Part shown: positions 23,021-32,325 of the stretch, in pieces
How positions within the stretch are numbered: the stretch's first letter is position 1
Layout of the letters: each line of letters starts with the position of its first letter
Origin: an uncultured Lachnospiraceae bacterium
GTDB lineage: Bacteria > Bacillota > Clostridia > Lachnospirales > Lachnospiraceae
Direction: 5' to 3'
Length of the DNA stretch: 34,819 nt
Assembly (NCBI GenBank): GCA_900549995.1
Contig: URQQ01000044.1
Coordinates: forward strand, 1-34,819
Program-made: the position numbers and the translations under genes
Notes under the pieces: generated by a model
The model's database searches: none
Told to the model about the DNA's origin: nothing
The model's input: the letters and a program-made list of their open reading frames with translations, nothing else

Positions 23021-25054
23021 ATGAAGGAGTGTGCAAACACGTCCCGGATTCCGGTCAGCGCAGGTGCTGTGCTGGTATCCGTAGGAGTCGTGTACGGGGA
23101 TATAGGTACTTCGCCGATGTATGTAATGAAATCGATTCTGGCTGGAAACGGCGGGATCTCTCAGTGCAGTGAAACCCTGATTTATGGTTCTTTGTCTCTT
23201 GTAATCTGGACATTGATCCTTCTGACTACAGTGAAATACGTTCTGATTGCAATGAAGGCAGATAATCACGGAGAGGGCGGGATTTTTGCGCTGTACAGTC
23301 TGGTGAAAAGATGCGGAAAATGGCTGATTCTTCCGGCGATGATCGGGGGTGCGGCGCTGTTGGCAGATGGAATGCTGACCCCGGCAGTGACCGTCACAAC
23401 TGCCATCGAAGGATTGCGCAGCATTCCGTCATTATCCTTAGCTCTGGGTGAAGGACAAAGTAAGATCGTAGTGATCACTTTAGGTCTGATTACATTACTC
23501 TTTCTTGTACAGAGGGCAGGAACGAGCCTGATTGGGAAGGCATTTGGGCCAGTGATGACAATCTGGTTTTTATTTCTTGGAGCTATGGGAGTCTTCCGCC
23601 TTATGGGGAATCTGGGCGTGCTCCGTGCGCTGAATCCGCTTTGGGCGGTCCGGATACTTGTAAGCCCGGAGAACAAGATGGGATTTTTAATTCTGGGAAG
23701 TGTCTTCCTGGCGACGACAGGGGCGGAGGCTCTTTATTCGGATATGGGGCACGTGGGGAAAGGGAATATCTATGTGAGCTGGCCGTTTGTGAAACTTTGC
23801 CTGATTCTGAATTATCTGGGACAGGGGGCATGGCTTCTTTACAGCAGAGGAGATCTGGGACTTTCCGGAATCCATGATATGAATCCGTTTTTTGAGATGC
23901 TCCCGGAAGAAATCCGCCCTTTTAGCGTGCTGCTTGGCACCGCCGCTGCGATCATCGCGTCGCAGGCATTGGTTACAGGTTCTTTTGCGCTTGTCTCTGA
24001 GGCGGTCCGTCTGGATCTGCTGCCGCATATGCAGATTATCTATCCTTCCATGGTGAAAGGACAGATTTTTATTCCGCTGGTCAATCTGGTTCTCTGGATT
24101 TCCTGTATGGCGTTGGTGTTATATTTCCGGACCAGCGCCCACATGGAGGCCGCGTATGGTCTGGCGATCACGCTCACCATGTTGATGACGACTTTGCTTT
24201 TATCTGTGTATCTCAGACGGATTCGAAAGCACAGGATTACGGCCTTAATATTTCTGCTGTTCTTTGGCACCCTGGAAGGGACATTCTTTCTGTCAAGTCT
24301 GAGCAAGTTCAGGCGGGGCGGATATGTAGCGCTGTTCATGGCGGCGCTGTTGTTTGGCGTCATGCTTGTCTGGTACAGGGGGACACAGATTGAAAATTCC
24401 CAGGCGGTTTATCTGAATATTTTGGAGTATAAGGAGCAGCTCTTAAAGCTTTGCACGGATGAGAACATTCCATACCAGACAGATAATCTTGTGTACATTA
24501 CAAAAGAAAAGCGGGTAGATGAACTGGACCGGGATATCCTTTATTCCATTATGGACAGGAAGCCAAAGCGCTCGAAAGCTTACTGGTTTATCAACATTCA
24601 GGTGACGGATCAGCCGTATACAAGAGAGTATACGGTGGAAAATTTTCAGACAGATTATATCTTCAAAATTCAGCTGAGGCTGGGATTTAAGATTGAACAG
24701 AGAGTGAACGTCTATCTGCGCCAGATCGTGGAGGAATTGATTGCGACCGGGGAACTCCCGCCTCAGAAAAGGGAGTATTCGGTCTATGAAGATAAAAATA
24801 TCGGGAATTTTCAGTTCTGTCTGATCCGCAAATTATTGGTTCCTGAAAGTGACATTTCTCCTGCAGGACGTTTAGCTGTGGCGCTGAAATACGCGATCCG
24901 CCATATTGCAGGTTCGCCGGCCAGATGGTATGGGCTTGAGAACTCTTCACTGATGATAGAGTATGTTCCGCTGTTTATTCAGATGAAAACTGTAAGGCCT
25001 CTGAGAAGGTGTACGGCAGAAAGCGGAGACAGCATGGTGAAAAAAGAAGTGTAA
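23021..25054 (+). CDS. kup: KUP/HAK/KT family potassium uptake protein
   Basis: A 677-residue K+/H+ symporter of the Kup family. The first membrane helix carries the hallmark VVYGDIGTSPMYV, followed by ALYSLVKR and LADGMLTPAVTV in the next helices. About twelve helices extend to roughly residue 450 and are followed by a soluble C-terminal domain of about 200 residues, as in E. coli Kup. The ATG lies 5 bases past the secDF stop, with AGAAGG as ribosome site, so it is probably expressed with secDF. There is no visible c-di-AMP riboswitch in front of it, because it lacks its own leader. Confidence 0.92.
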   Translation: MKECANTSRIPVSAGAVLVSVGVVYGDIGTSPMYVMKSILAGNGGISQCSETLIYGSLSLVIWTLILLTTVKYVLIAMKADNHGEGGIFALYSLVKRCGKWLILPAMIGGAALLADGMLTPAVTVTTAIEGLRSIPSLSLALGEGQSKIVVITLGLITLLFLVQRAGTSLIGKAFGPVMTIWFLFLGAMGVFRLMGNLGVLRALNPLWAVRILVSPENKMGFLILGSVFLATTGAEALYSDMGHVGKGNIYVSWPFVKLCLILNYLGQGAWLLYSRGDLGLSGIHDMNPFFEMLPEEIRPFSVLLGTAAAIIASQALVTGSFALVSEAVRLDLLPHMQIIYPSMVKGQIFIPLVNLVLWISCMALVLYFRTSAHMEAAYGLAITLTMLMTTLLLSVYLRRIRKHRITALIFLLFFGTLEGTFFLSSLSKFRRGGYVALFMAALLFGVMLVWYRGTQIENSQAVYLNILEYKEQLLKLCTDENIPYQTDNLVYITKEKRVDELDRDILYSIMDRKPKRSKAYWFINIQVTDQPYTREYTVENFQTDYIFKIQLRLGFKIEQRVNVYLRQIVEELIATGELPPQKREYSVYEDKNIGNFQFCLIRKLLVPESDISPAGRLAVALKYAIRHIAGSPARWYGLENSSLMIEYVPLFIQMKTVRPLRRCTAESGDSMVKKEV

Positions 25055-25072
25055 ACTGATGATGAATATAGG

Positions 25073-25101
25073 TTGACATTATAGACTATGGTTGATATAA
25101 T
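25073..25101 (+). promoter_or_regulatory. Consensus sigma-A promoter before bioB
   Basis: TTGACA (25073-25078), exactly 17 bases, then TATAAT (25096-25101): a perfect housekeeping promoter. GGTTGA is repeated directly at 25071 and 25090, overlapping both elements. Confidence 0.85.
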
Positions 25102-25149
25102 CCTTCACAATAACAGAAACGAGGTTCGGATAAAAGAGTGGAGGATACG

Positions 25150-26109
25150 ATGAATATTAAAAGAGCAAAAGAAAGAGTACTGGCTGGGTATGACCTGTCA
25201 AAAGTAGAACTGATGGAGTTGGTGGATGAAGAGTTGGATGCGCTGACTGCGGCAGCAGATGAGGTCAGAAAGGAGCTGTGCGGAAATAAGTTCGAATTAT
25301 GTACGATTATCAATGGACGCAGCGGAAGATGTTCAGAGAACTGCAAATACTGTGCCCAGTCAGTGAATTACAATACGGATATTGAGGAATATGGTCTGAT
25401 GGAAGCCGGGACGATCATAAAGAGCGCTCTTACAAATGAACGTGCAGGAGTTCATCGGTTTTCCATAGTAACCTCCGGGAAAGCGATGAATATGGAAGAA
25501 ATCGAAAGGATGTGCGGGATTTACCGGCAGATGAAGAAAGAATGCAGTATAAAATTGTGCGCATCCCATGGACTGCTTGGTTATGAGGAATTTGTAAAAT
25601 TAAAGGAGGCGGGAGTTGAACGGTATCATAATAATCTGGAAACATCACGCAGATATTTTCCGGAGATCTGTACCACACATACCTATGATGATAAAGTCAG
25701 GACAATACAAGATGCCAAACGGGCAGGGCTGTCGGTATGCAGCGGCGGTATCATTGGTCTTGGGGAGACAATGGAGGACCGGATCGATATGGCACTGACA
25801 TTGAGAGAACTAAAGGTGGACAGTGTTCCGGTGAATGTTTTGAATCCGATCAAAGGTACGCCGCTTCAATATAACCGTGCACTTTCTTATGAAGAGATTC
25901 TTAGAACGGCAGCAATTTTCCGCTTTACGCTTCCCAATATTCAGATCCGTCTGGCAGGCGGAAGAAGCCTGATGCCGGACAAAGGGGAGAGGGCAATGAA
26001 AAGCGGAATCAATGCAGCGATTTCTGGAGATATGCTGACAACATCCGGGATTACGACATCCGATGATTATGAGATGTTGGAAAGAATTGGATACGATACA
26101 GGCAGATGA
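25150..26109 (+). CDS. bioB: Biotin synthase
   Basis: A 319-residue radical SAM enzyme that inserts sulphur into dethiobiotin. The 4Fe-4S motif is C61, C65 and C68 in GRCSENCKYCAQS. Other BioB features are NLETSRRYFPEI, SVCSGGIIGLGE, NVLNPIKGTPL and IRLAGGRSLMPD. The start is the ATG at 25150, 5 bases after GGAGG; a GTG at 25138 would place the ribosome site inside the gene. No other biotin synthesis genes (bioA, bioD, bioF or bioW) are in the window, so the cell may salvage dethiobiotin or carry the rest elsewhere. The downstream GNAT gene is close enough to share the transcript. Confidence 0.95.
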   Translation: MNIKRAKERVLAGYDLSKVELMELVDEELDALTAAADEVRKELCGNKFELCTIINGRSGRCSENCKYCAQSVNYNTDIEEYGLMEAGTIIKSALTNERAGVHRFSIVTSGKAMNMEEIERMCGIYRQMKKECSIKLCASHGLLGYEEFVKLKEAGVERYHNNLETSRRYFPEICTTHTYDDKVRTIQDAKRAGLSVCSGGIIGLGETMEDRIDMALTLRELKVDSVPVNVLNPIKGTPLQYNRALSYEEILRTAAIFRFTLPNIQIRLAGGRSLMPDKGERAMKSGINAAISGDMLTTSGITTSDDYEMLERIGYDTGR

Positions 26110-26135
26110 AGCTTTTTTGGAAAGGAGTAGAAAAG

Positions 26136-26972
26136 ATGTACGAAATCAAAAAACTGGAGGGAACAGCATTTTCCCAGATTACAGAGTGTATCAATGAGGC
26201 TTTTTCGGATTATTGTGTACCATTTCATGTGAGTGAGAAAGAACTCAGTGAGCGGTTTGAACGGGAAAATGTAAGATATGATCTGTCTTACGGAGCATTC
26301 TGCCAGGAAAAACTTGTGGCAGTGCTTTTGAATGCGATTGGGTGTTATCAGGGAGAAATGATTGCTTTTGATGCGGTGACAGGGGTGATTCCCGGACATC
26401 GCCGGAAGGGTGTTTATACACAGATGCTTCGTTATTGCAGAGAAGATTTCAAAAGAGAAAAAATAGGCAGATATGTCCTGGAAGTAATTCAGACGAACGA
26501 TTCAGCGGTGGAAACCTATCAGAAAATGGGGCTTCATATTGCGAAAGAGTATGCCTGTTTTCAGGGGCGTGCAGACAGTAGATCAAAGGAGTTGGAATAT
26601 GGAAATGATATTCCGGCAGGATTATTTCCGCTGGAATCTTTAGAAAGACTGCATCTTTTTGCACCGTCATTTGAGAACAGGACGGAGATGATTAAAAAAT
26701 TTGCTGATCAGTATCATGTTCTTTACATTGGAGAAAGGGAGCGCTGCAGTGCATTTGTTATTTATCACGCAGAAACAGGCCAGGTTAAGCAGTTGGGAAG
26801 AAAAGCAGGACATATCGCCGGGCTTTGCCAGCTTCTTGGTTATTTAAGCAGCCGCTTTGAAAACATAAAGATCCACAATATAGTTGTTCAGGATAATGAG
26901 CTGGTCAAGAGCCTGGAGGACATGGGATTTCATCACTTTTGTGATCAGTATGAGATGGAAATGGTGTTATAA
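26136..26972 (+). CDS. GNAT family N-acetyltransferase
   Basis: A 278-residue protein with an N-terminal GNAT domain. The acetyl-CoA loop is visible as VTGVIPGHRRKGVYTQML, following FDAVTG, and is followed by VLEVIQTNDSAVETYQKMGL. The C-terminal half looks like a second, degenerate GNAT-like domain ending in NELVKSLEDMGFHHFCDQYEM. The start at 26136 has AAAGGAG 8 bases upstream; an ATG at 26106 overlapping the bioB stop lacks a site. Its 3' end overlaps the convergent HxlR gene by a few bases. The substrate is unknown. Confidence 0.85.
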   Translation: MYEIKKLEGTAFSQITECINEAFSDYCVPFHVSEKELSERFERENVRYDLSYGAFCQEKLVAVLLNAIGCYQGEMIAFDAVTGVIPGHRRKGVYTQMLRYCREDFKREKIGRYVLEVIQTNDSAVETYQKMGLHIAKEYACFQGRADSRSKELEYGNDIPAGLFPLESLERLHLFAPSFENRTEMIKKFADQYHVLYIGERERCSAFVIYHAETGQVKQLGRKAGHIAGLCQLLGYLSSRFENIKIHNIVVQDNELVKSLEDMGFHHFCDQYEMEMVL

Positions 26973-27302
26973 TCTGTCTTTTTGCCCGTTCAGATAGTCC
27001 GTTCCCCAATTGCACATGGCGTTCAAAACAGGAAGGATGGATTGACCGAATGTTGTCAGAGAATACTCGGTCTTTGGCGGCACGACGGGATAAACGACAC
27101 GGTTGACCAGACCGTCGTTCTCCAGTTCACGCAGCTGCTGGGTTAACATTTTCGGTGTGGCTTTTGGTACTAATTTGTGCAGTTCATTAAATCTGAGTGT
27201 CTGGTCTCTCAGATGCCATAAGATCACTGCTTTATATTTACCCCCGATGAGACGGACGGTTGCTTCTACGGGACAGCTGAATGATTCCGGACATTTTTTC
27301 AT
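26967..27302 (-). CDS. HxlR family winged-helix transcriptional regulator
   Basis: A 111-residue HxlR/MarR-like repressor with the family signature: CPVEATVRLIGGKYKAVILW, then LRFNELHKLVPKATPKMLTQ, then GLVNRVVYPVVPPKTEYSLT. The start is the ATG at 27302 (minus), with AGGAGG at 27314-27319 upstream; an earlier in-frame ATG at 27335 would lie before that site. The N-terminal cysteine (MKKCPES plus FSCP) is in the place where redox-sensing relatives such as YodB and HypR keep theirs. It is divergent from a nitroreductase gene, a common pairing for quinone- or electrophile-responsive control. Confidence 0.9.
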   Translation of the reverse strand: MKKCPESFSCPVEATVRLIGGKYKAVILWHLRDQTLRFNELHKLVPKATPKMLTQQLRELENDGLVNRVVYPVVPPKTEYSLTTFGQSILPVLNAMCNWGTDYLNGQKDRL

Positions 27303-27338
27303 GGCGGGTGTATCCTCCTTTTCAATGGTTCGCATTGC

Positions 27339-27383
27339 ATAGTATAAATCAGATAGTAAATATATTTTAGGGTACTATATACC
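27339..27383. promoter_or_regulatory. Candidate HxlR operator region
   Basis: ATAGTA occurs at 27339 and 27353, and its complement TACTAT at 27373, giving an inverted pair with 14 bases between (27353-27378). GGTACTATATACC at 27371-27383 is also a partial palindrome. The elements lie between the two divergent starts. Confidence 0.35.
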
Positions 27384-27397
27384 ATAAAAGTGCGTTC

Positions 27398-27425
27398 TTG
27401 CTTAAATGATAATTTCTGCTATGAT
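27398..27425 (+). promoter_or_regulatory. Candidate promoter of the nitroreductase gene
   Basis: TTGCTT (27398-27403), a 16-base spacer, then TATGAT (27420-27425), 77 bases before the start codon. Confidence 0.4.
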
Positions 27426-27501
27426 TATAACATAGATTGATGGTGACAACAATCTTCACCTGCAGGCGCAATAAGGAATCGAAAGATGGAGGAGATATAA
27501 A

Positions 27502-28020
27502 ATGGAATTTTTGGAACTTGCGAAGAAAAGATTTTCTGTGCGGTCTTATAAAGAACAGAAGGTAGAACCTGAAAAACTGGATAAAATACTCCAGGCCGCG
27601 CACGTGGCACCTACAGCAGCGAATTTGCAGCCGGTACATCTGATTGTTGTACAGGAAGAAGAAGGAATGAAGAAACTGTCCAAGGCAGCGAATGTATTTC
27701 ATGCACCTCTTGCGGTGATCGTCTGCGCAGACCATGACAAAGCGTGGATACGCCCCTTTGACCAGAAACACACGTGCGACATTGATGCATCGATATTGAC
27801 CGATCACATGATGATGGAGGCAACGGAGCTGGGGCTTGGCAGTGTATGGATCTGGTACTTTAAACCGGATGTCATAAAGGAGGAATTTCATCTCCCGGAT
27901 CATCTGGAGCCGGTCAATATTCTGGCTGTCGGATACAGTGATACGAAAGATGCAGACCCCGAAAGACACCGCCAGTTGCGGAAACCGGTGGAAGAACTGG
28001 TTTCTTACGAAGTGATGTAA
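27502..28020 (+). CDS. Nitroreductase family protein
   Basis: A 172-residue FMN-dependent oxidoreductase. The N-terminal FMN-binding RFSVRSYKEQKV and APTAANLQPVHLIVV are typical, as is DHMMMEATELGLGSVWIWYF. Members reduce nitro groups, quinones or flavins with NAD(P)H. AGGAGA is suitably placed before the ATG. The protein is at the short end for the family but appears complete. It is divergent from the HxlR gene, which probably controls it. The true substrate is unknown. Confidence 0.9.
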   Translation: MEFLELAKKRFSVRSYKEQKVEPEKLDKILQAAHVAPTAANLQPVHLIVVQEEEGMKKLSKAANVFHAPLAVIVCADHDKAWIRPFDQKHTCDIDASILTDHMMMEATELGLGSVWIWYFKPDVIKEEFHLPDHLEPVNILAVGYSDTKDADPERHRQLRKPVEELVSYEVM

Positions 28021-28108
28021 AGAAATAACCTCTTTCTCACTCTTTTAGCTTATGCTATACTGGAACTACCGTATAGTGTAAAACAAAAGATGAGGAAGGG
28101 GTTTGCTC

Positions 28109-29509
28109 ATGTTGGAAGGAATGAAGAAATTATTTGCTCCGGTTGATATGACGGAGGGAAGTCCGGGAAAAAAGATTGTGGCATTTACGATTCCAATGCT
28201 GATCGGCAATATCGCGCAGCAGCTCTATAATACAGTGGACAGCATTATTGTAGGACGGTTTGTAGGAGACAATGCGCTGGCGGCGGTGGGAAGTGCAGGG
28301 CCGATTCTGAACCTGCTGCTTGTACTGTTTGTAGGAATTTCGGTTGGGGTCGGAATTATGGTATCCCAGTATTTTGGGGCAAGACAGAGGGAAGAGCTGT
28401 CAAAGACTATCGGATGCTGTATCACTCTGACAATCATCACCACAGTGCTGGTCATGGCAGTGACACCGCTGGTAACCATGCCGCTGTTAAGGCTGTTAAA
28501 TACACCGGAAAGTATCATCGGATGGTGTAATTCTTATCTTATTATCCTGTTTATGGGAATTGCGGGAGTCGCATTTTACAATATTCTGGGCGGTATTTTA
28601 AGAGGGCTTGGTGATTCTGTGTCAGCACTTTTATACTTACTGATTGCGACAGTGATTAATATTGTGCTGGATTATATTTTTGTGGCTTATTTTAACCTGG
28701 GAGTTGCCGGAGTTGCTCTGGCTACCGTGATTGCTCAGGTAATATCAGCTTATCTGTCCTTCCGGAAATTATGCCGGATGAAAGAGATTTTTGATATGAA
28801 AAAAGAATACCTGCGGCCGGAAAAACGGCATATGTGGGATCTGATCAGGCTTGGGCTGCCCTCAGGTGTGACGCAGGCCATCTTTTCACTGTCGATGATT
28901 GTGGTACAGTCTCTGACGAATAGTTTTGGAGAAATGTTTATCGCCGCGAATGTGATTGTGATGAGAGTGGATGGATTTGCCATGATGCCTGCATTCTCTT
29001 TTGGAACGGCAATGACTACTTATTCGGGCCAGAATGTCGGCGCCCGCCGGATGGACCGGGTTGTGAAAGGAGCAAAGGACGGGACGGCGATTGCAGTGTT
29101 AATTTCCTCTGCGATCACAGTATTGATCTTGTTATTCGGAAGATATCTGATGGAAATATTCACTTCTACAGCAGCGCTGGTTGAACTGAGTTTTTCGATG
29201 ATGAAAATTCTGGCTGTCGGGTACATCGCCATGGAGGTGACACAGTGCCTGTCAGGTGTTATGAGAGGGGCCGGCGATACGATGACGCCAATGTGGATCT
29301 CCATGATAACGACAGTTATCATCAGGATCCCTCTTGCCTATGGAATTGCCTATATGACAAAGACACCAAAACTTCCCACAGGAAACAGTGCGTGTATCTT
29401 TATTTCACTGCTGATATCCTGGATTCTGGGCGCATGTATTACATTTGTCTGCTACCGTGTAGGCAGGTGGAAGAAAAAAGCGCTTGCGGAAGATAAGAAA
29501 CTTGCATGA
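28109..29509 (+). CDS. MATE family efflux transporter
   Basis: A 466-residue, twelve-helix multidrug/toxic-compound exporter of the NorM/DinF-like MATE family. It has GSPGKKIVAFTIPMLIGNIA, then QQLYNTVDSIIVGRFVGDNA, the family start. The second half repeats the pattern (GLPSGVTQAIFSLSMIVVQS). The start is the ATG at 28109, 7 bases after GAGGAAGGGG; a TTG two codons earlier is less likely. It is separate from the nitroreductase by 88 bases. The exported compound is unknown. Confidence 0.92.
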   Translation: MLEGMKKLFAPVDMTEGSPGKKIVAFTIPMLIGNIAQQLYNTVDSIIVGRFVGDNALAAVGSAGPILNLLLVLFVGISVGVGIMVSQYFGARQREELSKTIGCCITLTIITTVLVMAVTPLVTMPLLRLLNTPESIIGWCNSYLIILFMGIAGVAFYNILGGILRGLGDSVSALLYLLIATVINIVLDYIFVAYFNLGVAGVALATVIAQVISAYLSFRKLCRMKEIFDMKKEYLRPEKRHMWDLIRLGLPSGVTQAIFSLSMIVVQSLTNSFGEMFIAANVIVMRVDGFAMMPAFSFGTAMTTYSGQNVGARRMDRVVKGAKDGTAIAVLISSAITVLILLFGRYLMEIFTSTAALVELSFSMMKILAVGYIAMEVTQCLSGVMRGAGDTMTPMWISMITTVIIRIPLAYGIAYMTKTPKLPTGNSACIFISLLISWILGACITFVCYRVGRWKKKALAEDKKLA

Positions 29510-29600
29510 CAGTTAGAAAACCGGGGGTTTCTTTCATAAAACCGCTATTATATTTTATTCTGCAATGGGGAATATTAAACGTTAACAGGAGGGTAATGAT

Positions 29601-31598
29601 ATGAACCACTTAAAAAACGAAAAATCTCCATATCTGCTGCAGCATGTCCATAATCCGGTGGACTGGCATCCGTGGGGAAAAGAAGCATTTCAGAAAGCGA
29701 AGGAGAAGGACTGTCCGGTATTTTTAAGTATCGGATATTCTACATGTCACTGGTGTCATGTGATGGCACATGAATCGTTCGAGGACGAAGAGGTGGCTGC
29801 ATTTCTAAACAGTCATTATATCTGCATCAAAGTAGACCGGGAGGAGCGTCCGGATATCGATTCTGTATATATGGCTGCATGTCAGGCAGTGACTGGGGCG
29901 GGAGGGTGGCCGCTTACCGCAGTTCTGACGCCGGATCAGAAACCGTTTTTCGTCGGGACGTATTTTCCAAAACACCGGCGGTACGGGCATCCGGGACTTC
30001 TTGAGATCTTACAGGAGATTGATCTGCTCTGGAGAGGGGACAGGGAAAAAGTGACAGAGGCCGGCAGGGAGATCACAGAAGCTATATCGGGCCAGAGCCA
30101 TAAGGCAGGACGGGAACCTGAGAAAAAGATATTGGAAAGAGCTGTTGCGTTGTATCAGAGGCAATATGACAGGACGTGGGGAGGGTTCGGAAGCGCGCCT
30201 AAATTTCCAGCGCCTCATAATCTAAGTTTCCTTCTTTATTACAGCATGTTAGAGAAAGACAAAGAAGCTCTGGAAATGGCGGAACACACATTGGATGCAA
30301 TGGCACGCGGAGGAATCAATGATCAGATTGGCGGCGGATTTTCACGGTATTCCACGGATGAAAAATGGCTGGCACCACATTTCGAAAAAATGCTTTATGA
30401 CAATGCGCTGCTTTCGATTGCATATCTGGATGCTTTTCAGATCACACAGAAAGATTCTTATGCTGACACAGCCAGAAGAACGCTGGATTATGTGCTGAGA
30501 GAACTGACAGGCCCAGAAGGAGAATTCTATTGCGGGCAGGACGCGGACAGTGAAGGCGTTGAGGGGAAATATTATCTCTTTACGCCGGAAGAGGTACTGG
30601 ATGTATTGGGAGATGACGATGGAACCATATTCTGTCAGATTTATGACATCACAGACGGAGGAAACTTTGAAGGAAAATCAATTCCAAACCTTATCGGACA
30701 GGGCCATTCACCATGGGCTTTCGGGGATGTACGTCTGAAAAAGCTGTACGATTACCGACGGACACGTACAGTTCTGCATCGGGATGATAAAGTGATTCTC
30801 TCATGGAATGGATGGATGATCATCGCCATGGCAAAAGCCTCACGGATACTTGATGACACCCGGTTCGAAGATGCGGCTGTGTCGGCAGATCGGTTTATCA
30901 GAGATCATATGATGGATGAAAACGGGAGATTGTATCTAAGATGGAGAGAAGGGGAAGCAGCCTATATGGGGCAGCTGGATGATTACGCTGTCTATGGTTT
31001 AGCACTTCTTGAGCTGTACCGTGCCACTTATCAGCCATTCTATCTGGCGGATGCGGTCAGGGTCGCAGGACAGATGATGGATTTATTTGAAGATCAGGAA
31101 AATGGCGGATATTTTTTAACGGCAAAGGATGCAGAAACCTTGATTGCCCGGCCAAAAGAAACTTATGACGGAGCCATCCCATCCGGGAATTCAGCGGCAG
31201 CAGCATTGCTTGGACAGCTCGCACAGTATACATGCGATCCGGTATGGACAGAGGGAATGGAACGGCAGGCTGCGTTCCTTGCAGAAATTTCAAAAGATTA
31301 TCCTGCAGGTTACAGTTTTGCCATGCAGGCATTTTTACGAATCCTTTATCCATCCAGAGAATTGGTATGTGTTACCGCAGGCGATCGTCTGCCCGAAGTG
31401 CTGAAGAATGATCTGGTTAAAAATGCGGACTTGAATCTGGCAATTATTCTTAAGACAGGCAAAAATCAGGCAGAGTTAGAGAAAGCTGTTCCTTTTATCA
31501 GGGACTATAAGATACCCGGGGAAGGGGAAATGTACTATCTGTGTCAAAATGGAATGTGCATGACGCCGGAACGGGATTTTGAAAAACTGAAGATATAA
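29601..31598 (+). CDS. DUF255 (YyaL/SPATA20-like) thioredoxin-domain protein
   Basis: A 665-residue protein of the YyaL/spermatogenesis-associated-20 family. It has an N-terminal thioredoxin-like domain with C49-H-W-C52 in SIGYSTCHWCHVMAHESF, followed by a large (alpha/alpha) toroid resembling sugar epimerases/glycosidases, with GGGFSRYSTDEKWLAPHFEK and FYCGQDADSEG. The length is usual for the family. AGGAGGG precedes the ATG at 29601. Its molecular role is not established; a redox or carbohydrate-modifying function has been suggested from the folds. It appears to be transcribed alone. Confidence 0.92.
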   Translation: MNHLKNEKSPYLLQHVHNPVDWHPWGKEAFQKAKEKDCPVFLSIGYSTCHWCHVMAHESFEDEEVAAFLNSHYICIKVDREERPDIDSVYMAACQAVTGAGGWPLTAVLTPDQKPFFVGTYFPKHRRYGHPGLLEILQEIDLLWRGDREKVTEAGREITEAISGQSHKAGREPEKKILERAVALYQRQYDRTWGGFGSAPKFPAPHNLSFLLYYSMLEKDKEALEMAEHTLDAMARGGINDQIGGGFSRYSTDEKWLAPHFEKMLYDNALLSIAYLDAFQITQKDSYADTARRTLDYVLRELTGPEGEFYCGQDADSEGVEGKYYLFTPEEVLDVLGDDDGTIFCQIYDITDGGNFEGKSIPNLIGQGHSPWAFGDVRLKKLYDYRRTRTVLHRDDKVILSWNGWMIIAMAKASRILDDTRFEDAAVSADRFIRDHMMDENGRLYLRWREGEAAYMGQLDDYAVYGLALLELYRATYQPFYLADAVRVAGQMMDLFEDQENGGYFLTAKDAETLIARPKETYDGAIPSGNSAAAALLGQLAQYTCDPVWTEGMERQAAFLAEISKDYPAGYSFAMQAFLRILYPSRELVCVTAGDRLPEVLKNDLVKNADLNLAIILKTGKNQAELEKAVPFIRDYKIPGEGEMYYLCQNGMCMTPERDFEKLKI

Positions 31599-31678
31599 AA
31601 AGGGTGTTTTACAGGCAATGTATTTTGGTGTATGATGAAAAGGAATCTGAAGTTTTGACTGTATAGGAGGAGACCTTA

Positions 31679-32221
31679 ATGACGTATATCAGTGAAATAT
31701 TTACATCAGCACCGACGGATCAAAGGATTGCCACGGAAAAGAAAGTATATCAAATTCTGGATAAACTGAAAATATCCTATGAGCGTGTAGATAATGATGT
31801 CGTTGAAACAATGGAAGAGTGTAAAGAGATTGATGAGGCACTTGGGACAGAAATCAGAAAGAGTATTTTTCTCTGCAACAAAAAGAAGACAAGTTTTTTT
31901 CTGGTTGTGATGCCGGCACAGAAGGCATTAGATACAGCGGCGCTTGAAAAGAAGATTGGAGTTTCGCATCTTTCGTTTGCATCAGGAGAACTGATGGAGG
32001 AACATCTTGGAACAAAGCCGGGATCAGCTTCAGTCATGGGACTTGTGAACGATGAAGATGACTATGTCCAGCTGATTGTAGATAAGGAAGTCGCAGATGA
32101 GGAATGGTTCGGATGTAATCCGGGGATTAATACAAGCCATCTGAAGATGAAGACTTCGGATCTGCTGAATAAGTTTTTGCCGCAGATCAGACATAAGGCC
32201 AAGATCATAGAGTTATCTTAA
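31679..32221 (+). CDS. ProX/YbaK-type aminoacyl-tRNA deacylase
   Basis: A 180-residue cytosolic editing enzyme of the YbaK/ProX (INS-like) superfamily, probably removing alanine or another wrong amino acid from tRNA. Supporting segments are TEEC-like METMEECKEI, IRKSIFLCNKKKTSFFLVVM with a conserved basic patch, then HLSFASGELMEEHLGTKPGS and VMGLVNDEDD, which are characteristic of ProX. The usual C-terminal GCNPGINTSHLKM is present. GGAGGAG precedes the ATG. It is a stand-alone domain, not fused to ProRS. Confidence 0.88.
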   Translation: MTYISEIFTSAPTDQRIATEKKVYQILDKLKISYERVDNDVVETMEECKEIDEALGTEIRKSIFLCNKKKTSFFLVVMPAQKALDTAALEKKIGVSHLSFASGELMEEHLGTKPGSASVMGLVNDEDDYVQLIVDKEVADEEWFGCNPGINTSHLKMKTSDLLNKFLPQIRHKAKIIELS

Positions 32222-32240
32222 ATCAAAGGAGACTGCCGAT

Positions 32241-32325
32241 ATGTGCCGGAATAAATATGAGTGATTGAAGATCATAAAGACGTCAATGCCATGCTTGTGA
32301 CGGCACTTGAAAAAGCGGGAGCGTG
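32241..32325 (+). pseudogene. Truncated, frameshifted response-regulator receiver fragment
   Basis: An AAAGGAG site (32225-32231) and ATG at 32241 start MCRNKYE and then a stop. One frame over, from 32261, the sequence reads IEDHKDVNAMLVTALEKAG, which closely resembles the first beta strand, acidic pocket and first helix of two-component receiver domains. Inserting one base would join the two parts. The homology stops at the inverted repeat at 32317-32346, where the convergent Rpn gene's terminator begins. It is therefore a gene remnant; no partner kinase is present. Confidence 0.55.

Noticed and set aside
25071..25101. Possible BirA operator before bioB
   Set aside because: The repeated GGTTGA units are direct, not inverted, and lack the GTTAAC-type halves expected for BirA.
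29513..29540. Possible terminator after the MATE gene (AGAAAACC / GGTTTCT)
   Set aside because: Short imperfect stem and no proper T run; too weak to call.
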